A stretch of DNA of 11,484 nucleotides from an uncultured Coriobacteriales bacterium (GCA_947305035.1 CAMZCV010000015.1:1-11484), one strand, 5' to 3'; counted from the stretch's first letter, positions 1 through 6,000 are shown. Notes: a model not told the origin generated them from the letters alone. A program made the numbers and translations.

Positions 1-929
1 GCGACCGCCTCGCGCAGCTCGTCTGACGTGACGCCACTCGATGCCATAAGGTCGTGGAGCGCCGCGAGGTGAGAGGGCTCTGCAGACGAGTAATCCGCAG
101 AAGCGTGAGCCTCCTCGCTCTTTTCGGGCTCGCTCACGGTCTCGTTTTGCGCTGGCTGAGGGCTGCTCGAAATGCCGATTGTCGGTGGCATGTTCAACGC
201 CTCGCCTCCGACCATCAGGGCCGAAATCTTCGCAGCGCTGTCATTGTCGAGCGGCATCTCGTCTGGCAGGCCGAATCGGTTCTTCGCGTCCCACACAGGA
301 TTGTGCGACGTTCGGATGACGCGAGCACCGCCTTTCGCCTTCGACGCTCCGCTCTTGGTCTTGCTGACGAAAATCTTGTAGTCGCAGAACAGCAGCATGT
401 CGCACCATTCCTTGACCTTCGGGGCTACCTTCTTCGACAGCTTCAGCTCGAAGCGGTCGTAGGCTCCGCTCTCGTCGGGGCGCTCGAACTTGCGCATGAT
501 GGAATGGCAGAGCAGCACCACGGAGCACCTGTGCTCAACGACCTCAGAGAGCGCGTCGAGCAGCCGACCGAACTCTTCCTCTAGGTGCGTGTATCCCTTG
601 CCGTAGCCAGGGGACTCGATGGACTCCCAGTTGTTCTTCTGGCACAGATGCCGGATGCACAGGACCTCCGCTGCGTCTGCCGTGTCGATGACGAGCGTCT
701 TGCAGGGAATCTCTCCAATGCGCACGGCGCGAACCTCATCGAGCAGCATCGACCAGCTGCTTGGCTTTGGCAGACGTGCGACGGGGAGTTGGTTGGTTCC
801 GCCCTCGACGTCGATGAACACCGCCTCGGGAAGCTGTGCGGCAAACGTCGACTTGCCGATGCCCTCGGAGCCGTACACGACCATGCGAATCGGCACGGTG
901 CGAATTCCGTATTCAAGCGAATACGCCAT
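1..929 (-). CDS. Sak4-like/AAA_24 phage ATPase (partial, 3' end outside window)
   Basis: About 309 codons are present, with no stop before the left edge. A Walker A motif GSEGIGKST lies at residues 20-28 and a Walker B-like strand TLVIDTAD at 78-85. A GYGKGY segment (108-113) and a late NRFGLP segment (217-222) are what I associate with the phage AAA_24/Sak4 family. These are RecA-fold ATPases, and Sak4 members are regarded as single-strand annealing recombination proteins. Start: ATG at 929 with GGAGG a few bases upstream; an out-of-frame ATG at 934 is not used. After about residue 225 the sequence becomes rich in Ser, Pro, Glu and Ala, a likely flexible tail. It follows the SbcC-like ATPase by 23 bases, so the two are probably one transcript. 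The exact role (annealase or other P-loop function) is inferred from family resemblance; the ATPase fold is well supported. Confidence 0.85.
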   Translation of the reverse strand, partial: MAYSLEYGIRTVPIRMVVYGSEGIGKSTFAAQLPEAVFIDVEGGTNQLPVARLPKPSSWSMLLDEVRAVRIGEIPCKTLVIDTADAAEVLCIRHLCQKNNWESIESPGYGKGYTHLEEEFGRLLDALSEVVEHRCSVVLLCHSIMRKFERPDESGAYDRFELKLSKKVAPKVKEWCDMLLFCDYKIFVSKTKSGASKAKGGARVIRTSHNPVWDAKNRFGLPDEMPLDNDSAAKISALMVGGEALNMPPTIGISSSPQPAQNETVSEPEKSEEAHASADYSSAEPSHLAALHDLMASSGVTSDELREAV

Positions 930-952
930 GTCATACCTCCTTTGCTTGTGAT

Positions 953-2290
953 CTAGAACGTGTCACCGCCCCATGCGATGGCTTCACCGCGCGGATCAGG
1001 CGCTGGAGTCTCCTGCATGTCCTGCCCGACGATTCGGCCATCCTCGATGACCACCGTGCAGCTGTCATCTGTCGCGACTCGCGTACCGATGACTTGAAGG
1101 CCCTCGCCCTCAGCCCACGCGGCGAACTCCCTGAGCTGCTCGGTGTCGAACTGCTCCAGCTTGTCCACGAGGACGAACCCGCACTCGGGGCGCGTGGCGC
1201 GCGTGATGGCGGTTGCGACGCGGAGCTGCTCTGCGCCGCTCATGTCGCTCCAGACGTGGCCGTTGTAGGTCAGCGTGCCGTCCTCGACCGAGAGGCCGGG
1301 AAGCGGCATCCCGGCATCGTCCAGCAGCTTCACGCGCTCGGCTCTCAGCTCGTTGAGTCTTTCGGTCAGCCCGTCGCGCTCATTAGCCTTACTCTCGGCT
1401 TCTGCCATGGCCTCCGCTCGGGCGATGTTGGCACGCACCATGTCGTTCACGACCTGTGCGCTGCGAATCTGGCCCTCGACCTCCGACACGTCCTCGTCGC
1501 GCAGCCCATCAATTGCTGCTTTGTGCTCGTTGAGGTTCGCGACCATCTCCGCATGGCGCTCGATGGACGCCTCGTGCTCGGCCTGCAGCTCCTTGATGCG
1601 TCTGGCAAGCTCCCCGACCTTCTGCCACGCGCGATCGGCCTCCACCTCGAGCCACTCGACCTCCTTGCGGCGCTGGGCGTTCTCACCGTTCGCGATCAGG
1701 ATGGCCTGCATCTTCTCGTTGAGCGCCGAGACGTCGATGTAGTCATCAGGCACGTCATCGTACGCTGGCATGGACTCTGCCGCCTTGGCCTTTGCGTCGG
1801 CGTCGCGCCCAACGAAACGCCGCTCGTCGTATGCGGACTTTATCTCCCTGTCGATGCGCGACAGCTCGCCGTCGATTCCGAGGATGCCCATGAGGTAGTC
1901 GGCGCGCTGCTTGTCGGTGCCACCCATGAAACGCGGCAGGTCGAGGGCGAGCTGTGAGACGAACGCATTGAGAAGCTGCTGGCCACCACGCATCCCGCGC
2001 GAGTCGGTGACCTGGAGCGTTCCGTTCTTGCCCTTGCGCTCTACCACGATGCCGTTGGTGAGTTCGACGTGCAGGCGAGCAGGGTTTGCCGCGCCGTCGC
2101 GGTTCGGGGCCTTCGGCTTGAGCTTGTCACCGCCAAGCGCCCATGCGATAGCGTCGAGCACGCTCGTCTTGCCCTGCGCGTTGCGACCGCCAATGACGGT
2201 CAGTCCATCGGCTGACGGCTTCAGCTCGACCGCGCGGACGCGCTTGACGTTCTCGAGCTCGAGCGCGCTGATCTTCACGGATTCAGACAT
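953..2290 (-). CDS. SbcC/Rad50-like AAA_23 ATPase
   Basis: A 445-aa protein. Start ATG at 2290 has an AGAAGGAGG ribosome site; the frame is open further upstream but enters the preceding gene. Walker A is GGRNAQGKTS (residues 34-43). An ABC-type signature-like segment SGAEQLR is at 351-357 and a Walker B strand FVLVDKLEQFD at 372-382. The middle (about 150-330) is rich in Glu, Lys, Arg and Ala and predicted as coiled coil. This is the head-coil-head plan of SMC/Rad50/SbcC proteins in a short phage form; such proteins often sit beside phage recombination genes and may work with a nuclease. No nuclease is visible in this window. The residue after the Walker B Asp is Lys (377) rather than the usual catalytic Glu, with a Glu three residues later (379), so hydrolysis may be slow or the motif shifted. 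It lies in the recombination cluster with the Sak4-like gene. Confidence 0.85.
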   Translation of the reverse strand: MSESVKISALELENVKRVRAVELKPSADGLTVIGGRNAQGKTSVLDAIAWALGGDKLKPKAPNRDGAANPARLHVELTNGIVVERKGKNGTLQVTDSRGMRGGQQLLNAFVSQLALDLPRFMGGTDKQRADYLMGILGIDGELSRIDREIKSAYDERRFVGRDADAKAKAAESMPAYDDVPDDYIDVSALNEKMQAILIANGENAQRRKEVEWLEVEADRAWQKVGELARRIKELQAEHEASIERHAEMVANLNEHKAAIDGLRDEDVSEVEGQIRSAQVVNDMVRANIARAEAMAEAESKANERDGLTERLNELRAERVKLLDDAGMPLPGLSVEDGTLTYNGHVWSDMSGAEQLRVATAITRATRPECGFVLVDKLEQFDTEQLREFAAWAEGEGLQVIGTRVATDDSCTVVIEDGRIVGQDMQETPAPDPRGEAIAWGGDTF

Positions 2291-2319
2291 GAGCCAAATC
2301 CTCCTTCTGTGTCTTGTGG

Positions 2320-2538
2320 TTAGAGTTCGCCGCGCATCTCGAGGGTCTTCTGATACCTCAGCTGACCGATCATTTCGCTCAAGATGCCGCGTTTGGTGGA
2401 TTCGCCACCGAGTGGTACGTGGTTTTGGTTCGCGTAGGTGCGGAGCTGCTTGACAGTCATGCACGACAGCTCTGCTTCCAAGTCGTTGACGTAGCGGCTC
2501 AGCTCATTGAGCTGCTGCCTGGTAAGAGGTGCCTCCAT
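2320..2538 (-). CDS. Small protein with SAP/Rho-N-like motif
   Basis: 72 aa, starting at ATG 2538. The start overlaps the stop of the preceding gene as TGATG, so translation is probably coupled; GGAGGTG lies upstream. An upstream ATG in the same frame (2604) lies inside the neighbouring gene and is less likely. Residues 1-25 look like an amphipathic helix. Residues 27-60 (MTVKQLRTYA then VPLGGESTK and ILSEMIGQL) follow the helix-loop-helix pattern of SAP or Rho N-terminal domains, which bind nucleic acid. A DNA- or RNA-binding accessory role in the recombination operon is an inference; the motif match was judged by eye only. Confidence 0.7.
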   Translation of the reverse strand: MEAPLTRQQLNELSRYVNDLEAELSCMTVKQLRTYANQNHVPLGGESTKRGILSEMIGQLRYQKTLEMRGEL

Positions 2539-2747
2539 CACTTGCCCACCTCCGAAACCATCCAGCTCGTCGAGATCACCGGCTCGTCCGAACCACCCTC
2601 GCACGCAAACGCCGAGATGAAGTCAGCGCCGTCCTCGGTGTCCGCGTGGATGTTGATGGACGTGACGCCCAGCTCGTCGCAGAGGTCCAGCAGGTCGATG
2701 CCGAAGCTGCGGAGCGCGGCGCGCGCGTCCTCCTTCGAGACGTCCAT
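2538..2747 (-). CDS. Hypothetical small phage protein
   Basis: 69 aa, acidic, no family recognised. The ATG at 2747 directly abuts the TAG stop of the upstream gene (TAGATG). AAGGAGG inside the end of that gene serves as ribosome site, so expression is likely coupled. The first 35 residues read as one or two helices with Asp/Glu and Leu; the C-terminal half looks beta-rich and ends in a Ser/Thr/Trp segment. No membrane segment and no metal-binding cysteines are seen. Position between the RAMP-like gene and the SAP-like gene suggests a role in early DNA or RNA metabolism, but nothing in the sequence shows what it does. Confidence 0.7.
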   Translation of the reverse strand: MDVSKEDARAALRSFGIDLLDLCDELGVTSINIHADTEDGADFISAFACEGGSDEPVISTSWMVSEVGK

Positions 2748-3368
2748 CTACTCCTCCTTGAGCAGTTCCCACGTGTAGCGGCCCTTGCCGCTGTTGCGCC
2801 ACTGGCCGATGCCCTTGAAGCGGCCATAGTCCAGGCACTCCTTCACGTACTCGACGTCCTTGTCAATCATGCACGTGATGGTGCATTCGACGTAGGTGCC
2901 GATGGGAGCCTCCTCGCTGTGCGCGAGGGCGATGCGCTCTCCCAGCGGGGTGGACGCGCGCAGCGGGCGTTGGCAGTCGGTGGCGCTCATGTCGAGGTTG
3001 ATGGGGAGCCACAGCGGAATCTTTCGCGGCTCCACGAAGATGAAGTTGTCGACCTTCTTCTTGCGCTGATAGTTGCTCTTGTCCTTGCTGGTCTTGGTGT
3101 CGGGAATCTTGTAGAGGATTCCGAGCTGCTCCTTGATGTGCCCCCTGAGCTGGTAGTCCCAGAGGTACGGCGTGCCGTCCTCCATCTTGGGGAAGATGGT
3201 CTTGCCGCGCTCGGTGGCCTCGTCCACGCCAAGGGCAGCGACCTCCTCCTTGCGGCTCGGCGCGTCGGGTGCCTTCGACGCGATGAAGTGATCGTGAATC
3301 TCGGGGTCTGCTGGAGCCGTGCCCAGCAGCGGCTCCGTGAAGGTGATTCGCACCTTGATTGACTTCAT
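2748..3368 (-). CDS. Conserved phage protein with RAMP-like glycine-rich loop
   Basis: 206 aa. I recognise it as a type common in phages of Gram-positive bacteria, always unnamed. The N-terminus IKVRITFTEPLLGTA looks like a first beta strand followed by a PLLG turn. A DPEIHDHFIASKAPD stretch (about 21-35) looks conserved, with an internal His. Near the C-terminus, residues 186-196 are GIGQWRNSGKG followed by RY: this fits the GhGxxxxxGxG-aromatic loop typical of RAMP (Cas5/6/7-type, ferredoxin-like RNA-binding) proteins. The length also suits a Cas6-sized protein. RNA or ssDNA binding is an inference from that loop and from its place before the recombination genes. Start ATG at 3368 has only a weak AGCAGG site. 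It lies just downstream of the 5.2-bp lattice region. No CRISPR repeats or other cas genes are present. Confidence 0.85.
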   Translation of the reverse strand: MKSIKVRITFTEPLLGTAPADPEIHDHFIASKAPDAPSRKEEVAALGVDEATERGKTIFPKMEDGTPYLWDYQLRGHIKEQLGILYKIPDTKTSKDKSNYQRKKKVDNFIFVEPRKIPLWLPINLDMSATDCQRPLRASTPLGERIALAHSEEAPIGTYVECTITCMIDKDVEYVKECLDYGRFKGIGQWRNSGKGRYTWELLKEE

Positions 3369-3403
3369 GTGTCCTGCTCTCTCGTGAAAAAAGTTGAATA
3401 GTT

Positions 3404-3955
3404 CTGTGCTGTCCGTTGCGGCGAGAAGCTACGCCCTCGTGCCGCTAACCTGCGCCGTAGCAGTTCTGTGCATCGCGGAGCCTGTGCTATGCCGCGATTG
3501 TCTGCGCATTGCCCGTGCTAAGCTGTTCCCTGCCTTGCCAGTGCCGTCCTGTCCAGTGGAGTGACCACCGCGAAGCACCGCGAAGCTAGCCCGCTGCAGG
3601 TCACCGCAGACCTCTGCCTACGCTTTGAGATGCTTTTCCAGCGCCTGTGATTGCCCACCAGTGCTCTGCCGCCGCATTGACTTGCAGTACGATGCTCTGC
3701 CCGCACGTTTCCGTCCTGTGCAGTACCTATGCCGTTCCAAGCTATGCCCACGCTAACCGTCGCAAGGCCAGTGCCGTGCTTGCCACACCAAAGCTCATCC
3801 GCTGCTGTTCGCACCTAAGCCTTTTCGACTCATTCCTCAGCCCATGCGACGCTTCCTGTGCCCGAGCACATCAGCGCTGTGCCTATGCAGAGTCCTGCTC
3901 CACCATCCCGCGCCGAAGCTGTGCGTCTCGACTGTCGCCTTTGCCAAAGCCTGGC
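3404..3955. repeat. Gene-free region with degenerate ~5.2-bp GC/C lattice
   Basis: This gap of about 600 bp between minus-strand genes (3369-3972) has no credible gene. Plus-strand GC or CC/TC steps recur every 5 or 6 bases. For example C falls at 3507, 3512, 3518, 3523, 3528, 3533, 3538, 3544, 3549 and 3554, and likewise from 3607 through 3721 to 3820 with few misses. From 3404 to 3955 this is about 106 steps averaging 5.2 bp, half a B-DNA turn and out of register with codons. The sequence between the marked bases varies, so this is not a simple tandem repeat or CRISPR array. Exact short repeats occur inside: ACCGCGAAGC in tandem (3567-3586), AGTTCTGTGC at 3400 and 3462, CCAGTGCCGT at 3538 and 3768. 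Function unknown: replication origin, protein-wrapped DNA or a structured RNA are possible. Confidence 0.7.
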
Positions 3956-3957
3956 AA
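3941..3957. repeat. Inverted repeat TTGCCA-N5-TGGCAA
   Basis: A perfect 6-bp stem with loop AAGCC at the right end of the lattice region. No T-tract follows on either strand, so it is not a normal terminator. It may be a protein site or an RNA hairpin at the end of the upstream small membrane gene's transcript. Confidence 0.5.
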
Positions 3958-3964
3958 CTCTCAG

Positions 3965-3981
3965 CCGTCGCTCTACGACGG
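3965..3981. repeat. Inverted repeat CCGTCG-N5-CGACGG over a stop codon
   Basis: A second perfect 6-bp stem with a 5-base loop, seven bases from the previous one. The loop contains the TAG stop of the 62-aa membrane protein gene. No U-tract follows on the minus strand, so termination would be weak. The pair of equal-size hairpins marks the border between the coding sequence and the lattice. Confidence 0.5.
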
Positions 3982-4161
3982 GATGACGCCCGCCTGCATC
4001 AGCGCGGCGAGCACGTGGCACGCGATGACCCACACCGCGATTGGCGCGACTCCGAGCGCCACCGCCCGAGCCAGCCACGCGATGCCGTCGAACCTGTGGC
4101 GCCTGTCGCGCTCCATGACGCGGATGCGTCTGCGCTCCTCGAACGTCAGAGCCTCGTCCAT
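3973..4161 (-). CDS. Small single-pass membrane protein
   Basis: 62 aa. Start ATG at 4161 has AAGGAG eight bases upstream, a good ribosome site. Residues 1-24 are strongly charged (DEALTFEERRRIRVMERDRRHR), followed by one long hydrophobic stretch at about 27-58, enough for one membrane-spanning helix plus a short amphipathic part. The Arg-rich N-terminus predicts that end stays in the cytoplasm. No family recognised. It sits in the early operon between the excisionase-like gene and the lattice region, so it is not part of the lysis cassette; superinfection exclusion or membrane anchoring of an early complex are possible but unsupported. A hairpin lies just before its ribosome site. Confidence 0.65.
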   Translation of the reverse strand: MDEALTFEERRRIRVMERDRRHRFDGIAWLARAVALGVAPIAVWVIACHVLAALMQAGVIPS

Positions 4162-4177
4162 GTGGTACGCTCCTTAC

Positions 4178-4195
4178 TGTGCCCGTGCGGGCACA
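4178..4195. repeat. Inverted repeat TGTGCCCG-TG-CGGGCACA
   Basis: An 18-base, perfectly matched inverted repeat between the excisionase-like gene and the membrane protein gene. On the minus strand it ends directly before the GTAAGGAG ribosome site of the latter, so as RNA it could affect translation; as DNA it could be an operator. No T-tract, so not a classic terminator. Confidence 0.55.
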
Positions 4196-4215
4196 CTCTC
4201 TCGTGCGGCGGGACG

Positions 4216-4500
4216 TCAGCCTGCCAGCCCGTCCCGCCGACCCATCAAATCCTCCTCGACCCAGCGCACGAACTCGCTGCGCCGTGCACGGTATCCGCGC
4301 TTCGCGCCGTTCGGCTTGCGTGCGTCGAGCCTTCCGGCCTTGATTGCGTCGTAGGCCCGATGAGGGTCCACCTCGTACTCCTTGCAGAGCCGACGCAGCG
4401 GCTCGTATGGCTCGTGCTCCGGTGGCTTGGACGGCACGATCACGGCGTCCTCGGCCACGTACCAACGGCCGTTGAGTTGTATTCTCTCGGGCAATTCCAT
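4216..4500 (-). CDS. Excisionase-like helix-turn-helix DNA-binding protein
   Basis: 94 aa from ATG 4500, which has GGAGGTG directly upstream; an earlier in-frame ATG at 4536 lacks this. Residues about 41-86 fit the MerR/excisionase-type HTH_17 pattern. A first helix with LCKEYEVDPHRAYDAIK is followed by AGRLDA, a short wing with GYRARR, and SEFVRWVEE as the last helix. Such proteins bind short DNA repeats and direct phage integrase toward excision, or act as small regulators. Its place in the leftward lytic operon, transcribed away from int, suits an excision factor made on induction. Residues 1-40 (with NGRWYVAEDAV) are an extra N-terminal part not typical of minimal Xis. Could equally be another small transcription regulator. 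Confidence 0.75.
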   Translation of the reverse strand: MELPERIQLNGRWYVAEDAVIVPSKPPEHEPYEPLRRLCKEYEVDPHRAYDAIKAGRLDARKPNGAKRGYRARRSEFVRWVEEDLMGRRDGLAG

Positions 4501-4539
4501 CACCTCCAATCCAATGTGTGCGAGCGCCCCCACCAATGC

Positions 4540-4557
4540 GCCGCCCCGTCAGGCGGC
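4540..4557. repeat. GC-rich hairpin GCCGCC-N6-GGCGGC in intergenic leader
   Basis: A perfect 6-bp GC stem with a 6-base loop, in the 226-base gap between the antirepressor stop and the excisionase-like start. No U-tract is present on either strand, so it is at most a weak pause site or an mRNA-stabilising hairpin. The rest of this gap shows no convincing gene. Confidence 0.45.
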
Positions 4558-4726
4558 AAGAAATGCAGTCGATAGAGAAAGGAGTGGTCTGCTGAAAGGA
4601 AGGAGTGTGACGCCTTTCGACGGTCCGTGCGCTGGTGTCCTCGAAGCCGATTAGGGCTGCTTGGCATCAGCGGTCACCGAAGTGGGCGGCGCACAGGTCG
4701 GGGCGCTCGCGGTTGGTTGTGGATGG

Positions 4727-5485
4727 CTAGGCAACGACGTGCGATGCGCAATAGCTGCGGATGCAGTAGTCGATGCCCTTGCGCGTGATGCGCGCATATG
4801 GGTCGTTCGCCTTGCCATCTGGCCGCGTTGTCATCATCTGGACCAGGTACCCGCGCTCAATCGCCTTCTTGGTCGGCGCGTTGTCCTGCTTGCAGATAAG
4901 GCCGTCTGCGCGAAGCAGCGCAAACAGGCGCTTGCGGTTGATGGTCTTGTCGTACTGGGCAAGCTGTCGTGCCGCCTCGGTGATGCTCATGGTGCCGCTT
5001 GCCTCAATTGCTACGTCGTACATCGTGGCCTTGGGCAGCAGACGCGCGTTGTCCTCGATGAGGGCTTGCGTGCGCTCTCGTTCGGCCTTGAGCGCCTTGA
5101 GCGTGGCTATCATCGTGTCGGGGTCGTTGAGCATCTGCTCAATCGTCTGCGGCGTGGCGTAGATTCCATGCTTGCGGATGGACGGCAGCACGTCGTGGGT
5201 CACCCAGCGTTTGAAGGCTTTTGCTTCTGGCTTGCGGCTGCGCATCATGAGTGAGTACATGCCAGCTTCTGAGACGATGAGCGGTGCTGCGCCCTTACCC
5301 TCCCAATTAGGGATGGTTGCGACCTCATCATCATCCAGCCCGCGACCTTCCTCGCGTAGATGGTTGGTTGCGATGCCCAGTGCGTCGCAAATGTCTTTTG
5401 CGACAAACCACGGGTCGCCGTTCACCTTTAGCGCACGGATTGTGCCATAATCTTCGTTGTTGAAAACTTGGATGCTGTTGTCCAC
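4727..5485 (-). CDS. ant: Phage antirepressor (BRO-N plus KilAC/ANT-type C-terminus)
   Basis: 252 aa, starting with GTG at 5485; AAAGG seven bases upstream is a moderate ribosome site. Residues about 5-110 are a BRO-N domain. Marks are VNGDPWFVAKDICDALGI near the start, LIVSEAGMYSLMMRS in the middle, and the AFKRWVTHDVLPSIRKHG segment near its end. A helical linker follows at 115-145, then a C-terminal DNA-binding-type domain (about 145-245) with MTITEAAR-like MSITEAARQL, RLFALLRADGLI and a late ITRKGIDY, as in KilAC/ANT proteins. Such proteins counter or replace phage repressors during induction. Second gene of the leftward operon, 54 bases after the Cro-like gene. That gap holds a terminator on the opposite strand, suggesting antisense control of its translation (see ncRNA entry). 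Confidence 0.9.
   Translation of the reverse strand: MDNSIQVFNNEDYGTIRALKVNGDPWFVAKDICDALGIATNHLREEGRGLDDDEVATIPNWEGKGAAPLIVSEAGMYSLMMRSRKPEAKAFKRWVTHDVLPSIRKHGIYATPQTIEQMLNDPDTMIATLKALKAERERTQALIEDNARLLPKATMYDVAIEASGTMSITEAARQLAQYDKTINRKRLFALLRADGLICKQDNAPTKKAIERGYLVQMMTTRPDGKANDPYARITRKGIDYCIRSYCASHVVA
5421..5451 (+). promoter_or_regulatory. Candidate promoter for antisense RNA to antirepressor
   Basis: Plus-strand TG-C-CATAAT (5443-5451) is an extended -10 with five of six bases of TATAAT. A weak -35-like TTCACC starts at 5421 with a long 19-base spacer. It lies inside the antirepressor coding region and points toward the terminator ending at 5538. Predicted from sequence only. Confidence 0.45.
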
Positions 5486-5538
5486 GTTTCAGCCTTTCTA
5501 CCGTGCCCTCGTAGCTGGTACCTACGGGGGCGTTTTTT
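5458..5538 (+). ncRNA. Putative sar-like antisense RNA against antirepressor start
   Basis: The promoter-like site before it and the terminator at its end predict an RNA of about 80 bases. It would be complementary to the first codons of the antirepressor (start at 5485), its ribosome site and most of the leader back to the Cro-like gene. This is the layout of the sar RNA of phage P22, which lies across the arc-ant junction and blocks ant translation. The terminator is well supported; the promoter less so. Alternative: the hairpin is only a leader structure of the antirepressor mRNA. Confidence 0.45.
5505..5538 (+). terminator. Rho-independent terminator facing against the antirepressor operon
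   Basis: A 10-bp stem (5505-5514 with 5522-5531), 7-base loop, then G and six T. The only imperfect pair is a G-U in plus-strand RNA but an A-C mismatch in minus-strand RNA. Both the T-tract and the pairing therefore point to action on the plus strand, opposite to the genes on each side. Confidence 0.8.
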
Positions 5539-5539
5539 C

Positions 5540-5761
5540 TTACTGCTTTATGTACAGCCCTAGACGCTCTTCGGTTCGACCGAGCAAATAATCTGTCGAG
5601 CAGCCAAAGAGGTCGGACATTGCAAGTAGCTGATGAGGACCGGGCTTGGTTGTCCCGCTCTCCCAACTTCTAACTGCTGAAGGTGAAACGCTTAGTGCTT
5701 CTGCAAGCTGCTCCTGCGTCATGTCCTGCATAGAACGCTCTCCACGAATGTTGCTAATCAA
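5540..5761 (-). CDS. Cro/CI-family helix-turn-helix regulator (Cro-like)
   Basis: 73 aa from a TTG at 5761, chosen because AAGGGAGGG lies five bases upstream. An ATG at 5812 in the same frame would add 17 residues but has hardly any ribosome site, and the added residues do not look like the family. The whole protein is an XRE-type HTH_3 domain: TQEQLAEALSVSPSAVRSWESGTTKP is the HTH core, with the recognition helix at SPSAVRSWE, followed by QLLAMSDLFGCSTDYLLGRTE. First gene of the leftward operon and divergent from the longer repressor, the classic position of Cro. It would bind the operators in 5937-6028 and lower repressor expression in the lytic state. The role is inferred from position and size. 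Confidence 0.85.
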   Translation of the reverse strand: MISNIRGERSMQDMTQEQLAEALSVSPSAVRSWESGTTKPGPHQLLAMSDLFGCSTDYLLGRTEERLGLYIKQ

Positions 5762-5823
5762 CTCACCCTCCCTTCGGGGATAGCAGCTGTAGATGTCCAC
5801 GAACCTGCGCATATGGCCTAACG

Positions 5824-5837
5824 TCGAGCAAGCTCGA
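5824..5837. repeat. Inverted repeat TCGAGC-AA-GCTCGA in leader
   Basis: A perfect 6-bp inverted repeat with a two-base centre, in the leader of the Cro-like gene. It could be a DNA-binding site or form an RNA hairpin upstream of translation. It differs from the GAGTAC operators. Confidence 0.5.
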
Positions 5838-5876
5838 ATGCGCGCCGCGTGGTCTTCTGTCCTCGTGCCCGTCGTG

Positions 5877-5923
5877 GTGACCGGAGTCCGTCAGGAGGTT
5901 CCGAGCCGCATATGCGGGGTCAC
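5877..5923 (-). promoter_or_regulatory. Possible structured mRNA leader
   Basis: On the minus strand GTGACC (5923-5918) can pair with GGTCAC (5882-5877). Inside lies a perfect palindrome CCGCATATGCGG (5906-5917) and a GGA/TCC helix, giving a branched fold. It lies in an unusually long leader of roughly 200 bases before the Cro-like start. No known riboswitch is recognised. Confidence 0.3.
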
Positions 5924-5936
5924 GCTCCAACCGTCT

Positions 5937-5955
5937 GTACTCGTTTTCTGAGTAC
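5937..5955. promoter_or_regulatory. Operator 1: GTACTC-N7-GAGTAC
   Basis: A perfect 6-bp inverted repeat with a 7-base spacer, ten bases after the -10 of the leftward promoter and so at its transcription start. Repressor bound here would block the lytic operon. A second copy with one degenerate arm lies exactly 73 bases away. Confidence 0.75.
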
Positions 5956-5964
5956 CAGTAATCA

Positions 5965-5992
5965 ATAGTAATCGACTTTCGATTGCTGTCAA
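5965..5992 (-). promoter_or_regulatory. Leftward early promoter (PR-like)
   Basis: Minus-strand TTGACA (5992-5987), a 16-base spacer, then TACTAT (5970-5965). A perfect -35 and a fair -10 make a strong sigma-70-type promoter for the Cro-like/antirepressor operon, with start near 5958, inside or beside operator 1. The spacer carries AATCG-N5-CGATT (5970-5984), a further inverted repeat. Confidence 0.75.
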
Positions 5993-6000
5993 GCGATTTT

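Noticed and set aside
836..1957. Long plus-strand open frame of 373 codons
   Set aside because: Lies opposite the SbcC-like ATPase, whose motifs are clear; it is a mirror frame of GC-rich coding DNA.
3518..3814. A 98-codon minus-strand open frame inside the lattice region
   Set aside because: No ribosome site, implausible composition, and the local 5.2-bp pattern is out of register with codons; likely open by chance.
3404..3955. CRISPR array
   Set aside because: No exact repeats of 20-40 bases with even spacers; only short degenerate steps and a few 10-base repeats.
4540..4557. Hairpin as a rho-independent terminator
   Set aside because: No T-tract on either strand.
4500..4667. A 55-aa minus-strand open frame ending in a TGATG overlap with the excisionase-like gene
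   Set aside because: The overlap is tempting, but there is no ribosome site and the Ser/His/Arg/Trp-rich sequence resembles no protein; a chance frame is more likely.
5912..5968. Short plus-strand frame (18 codons) after an AGGAGG
   Set aside because: The spacing to the ATG is too long, no promoter precedes it, and it runs through operator 1.
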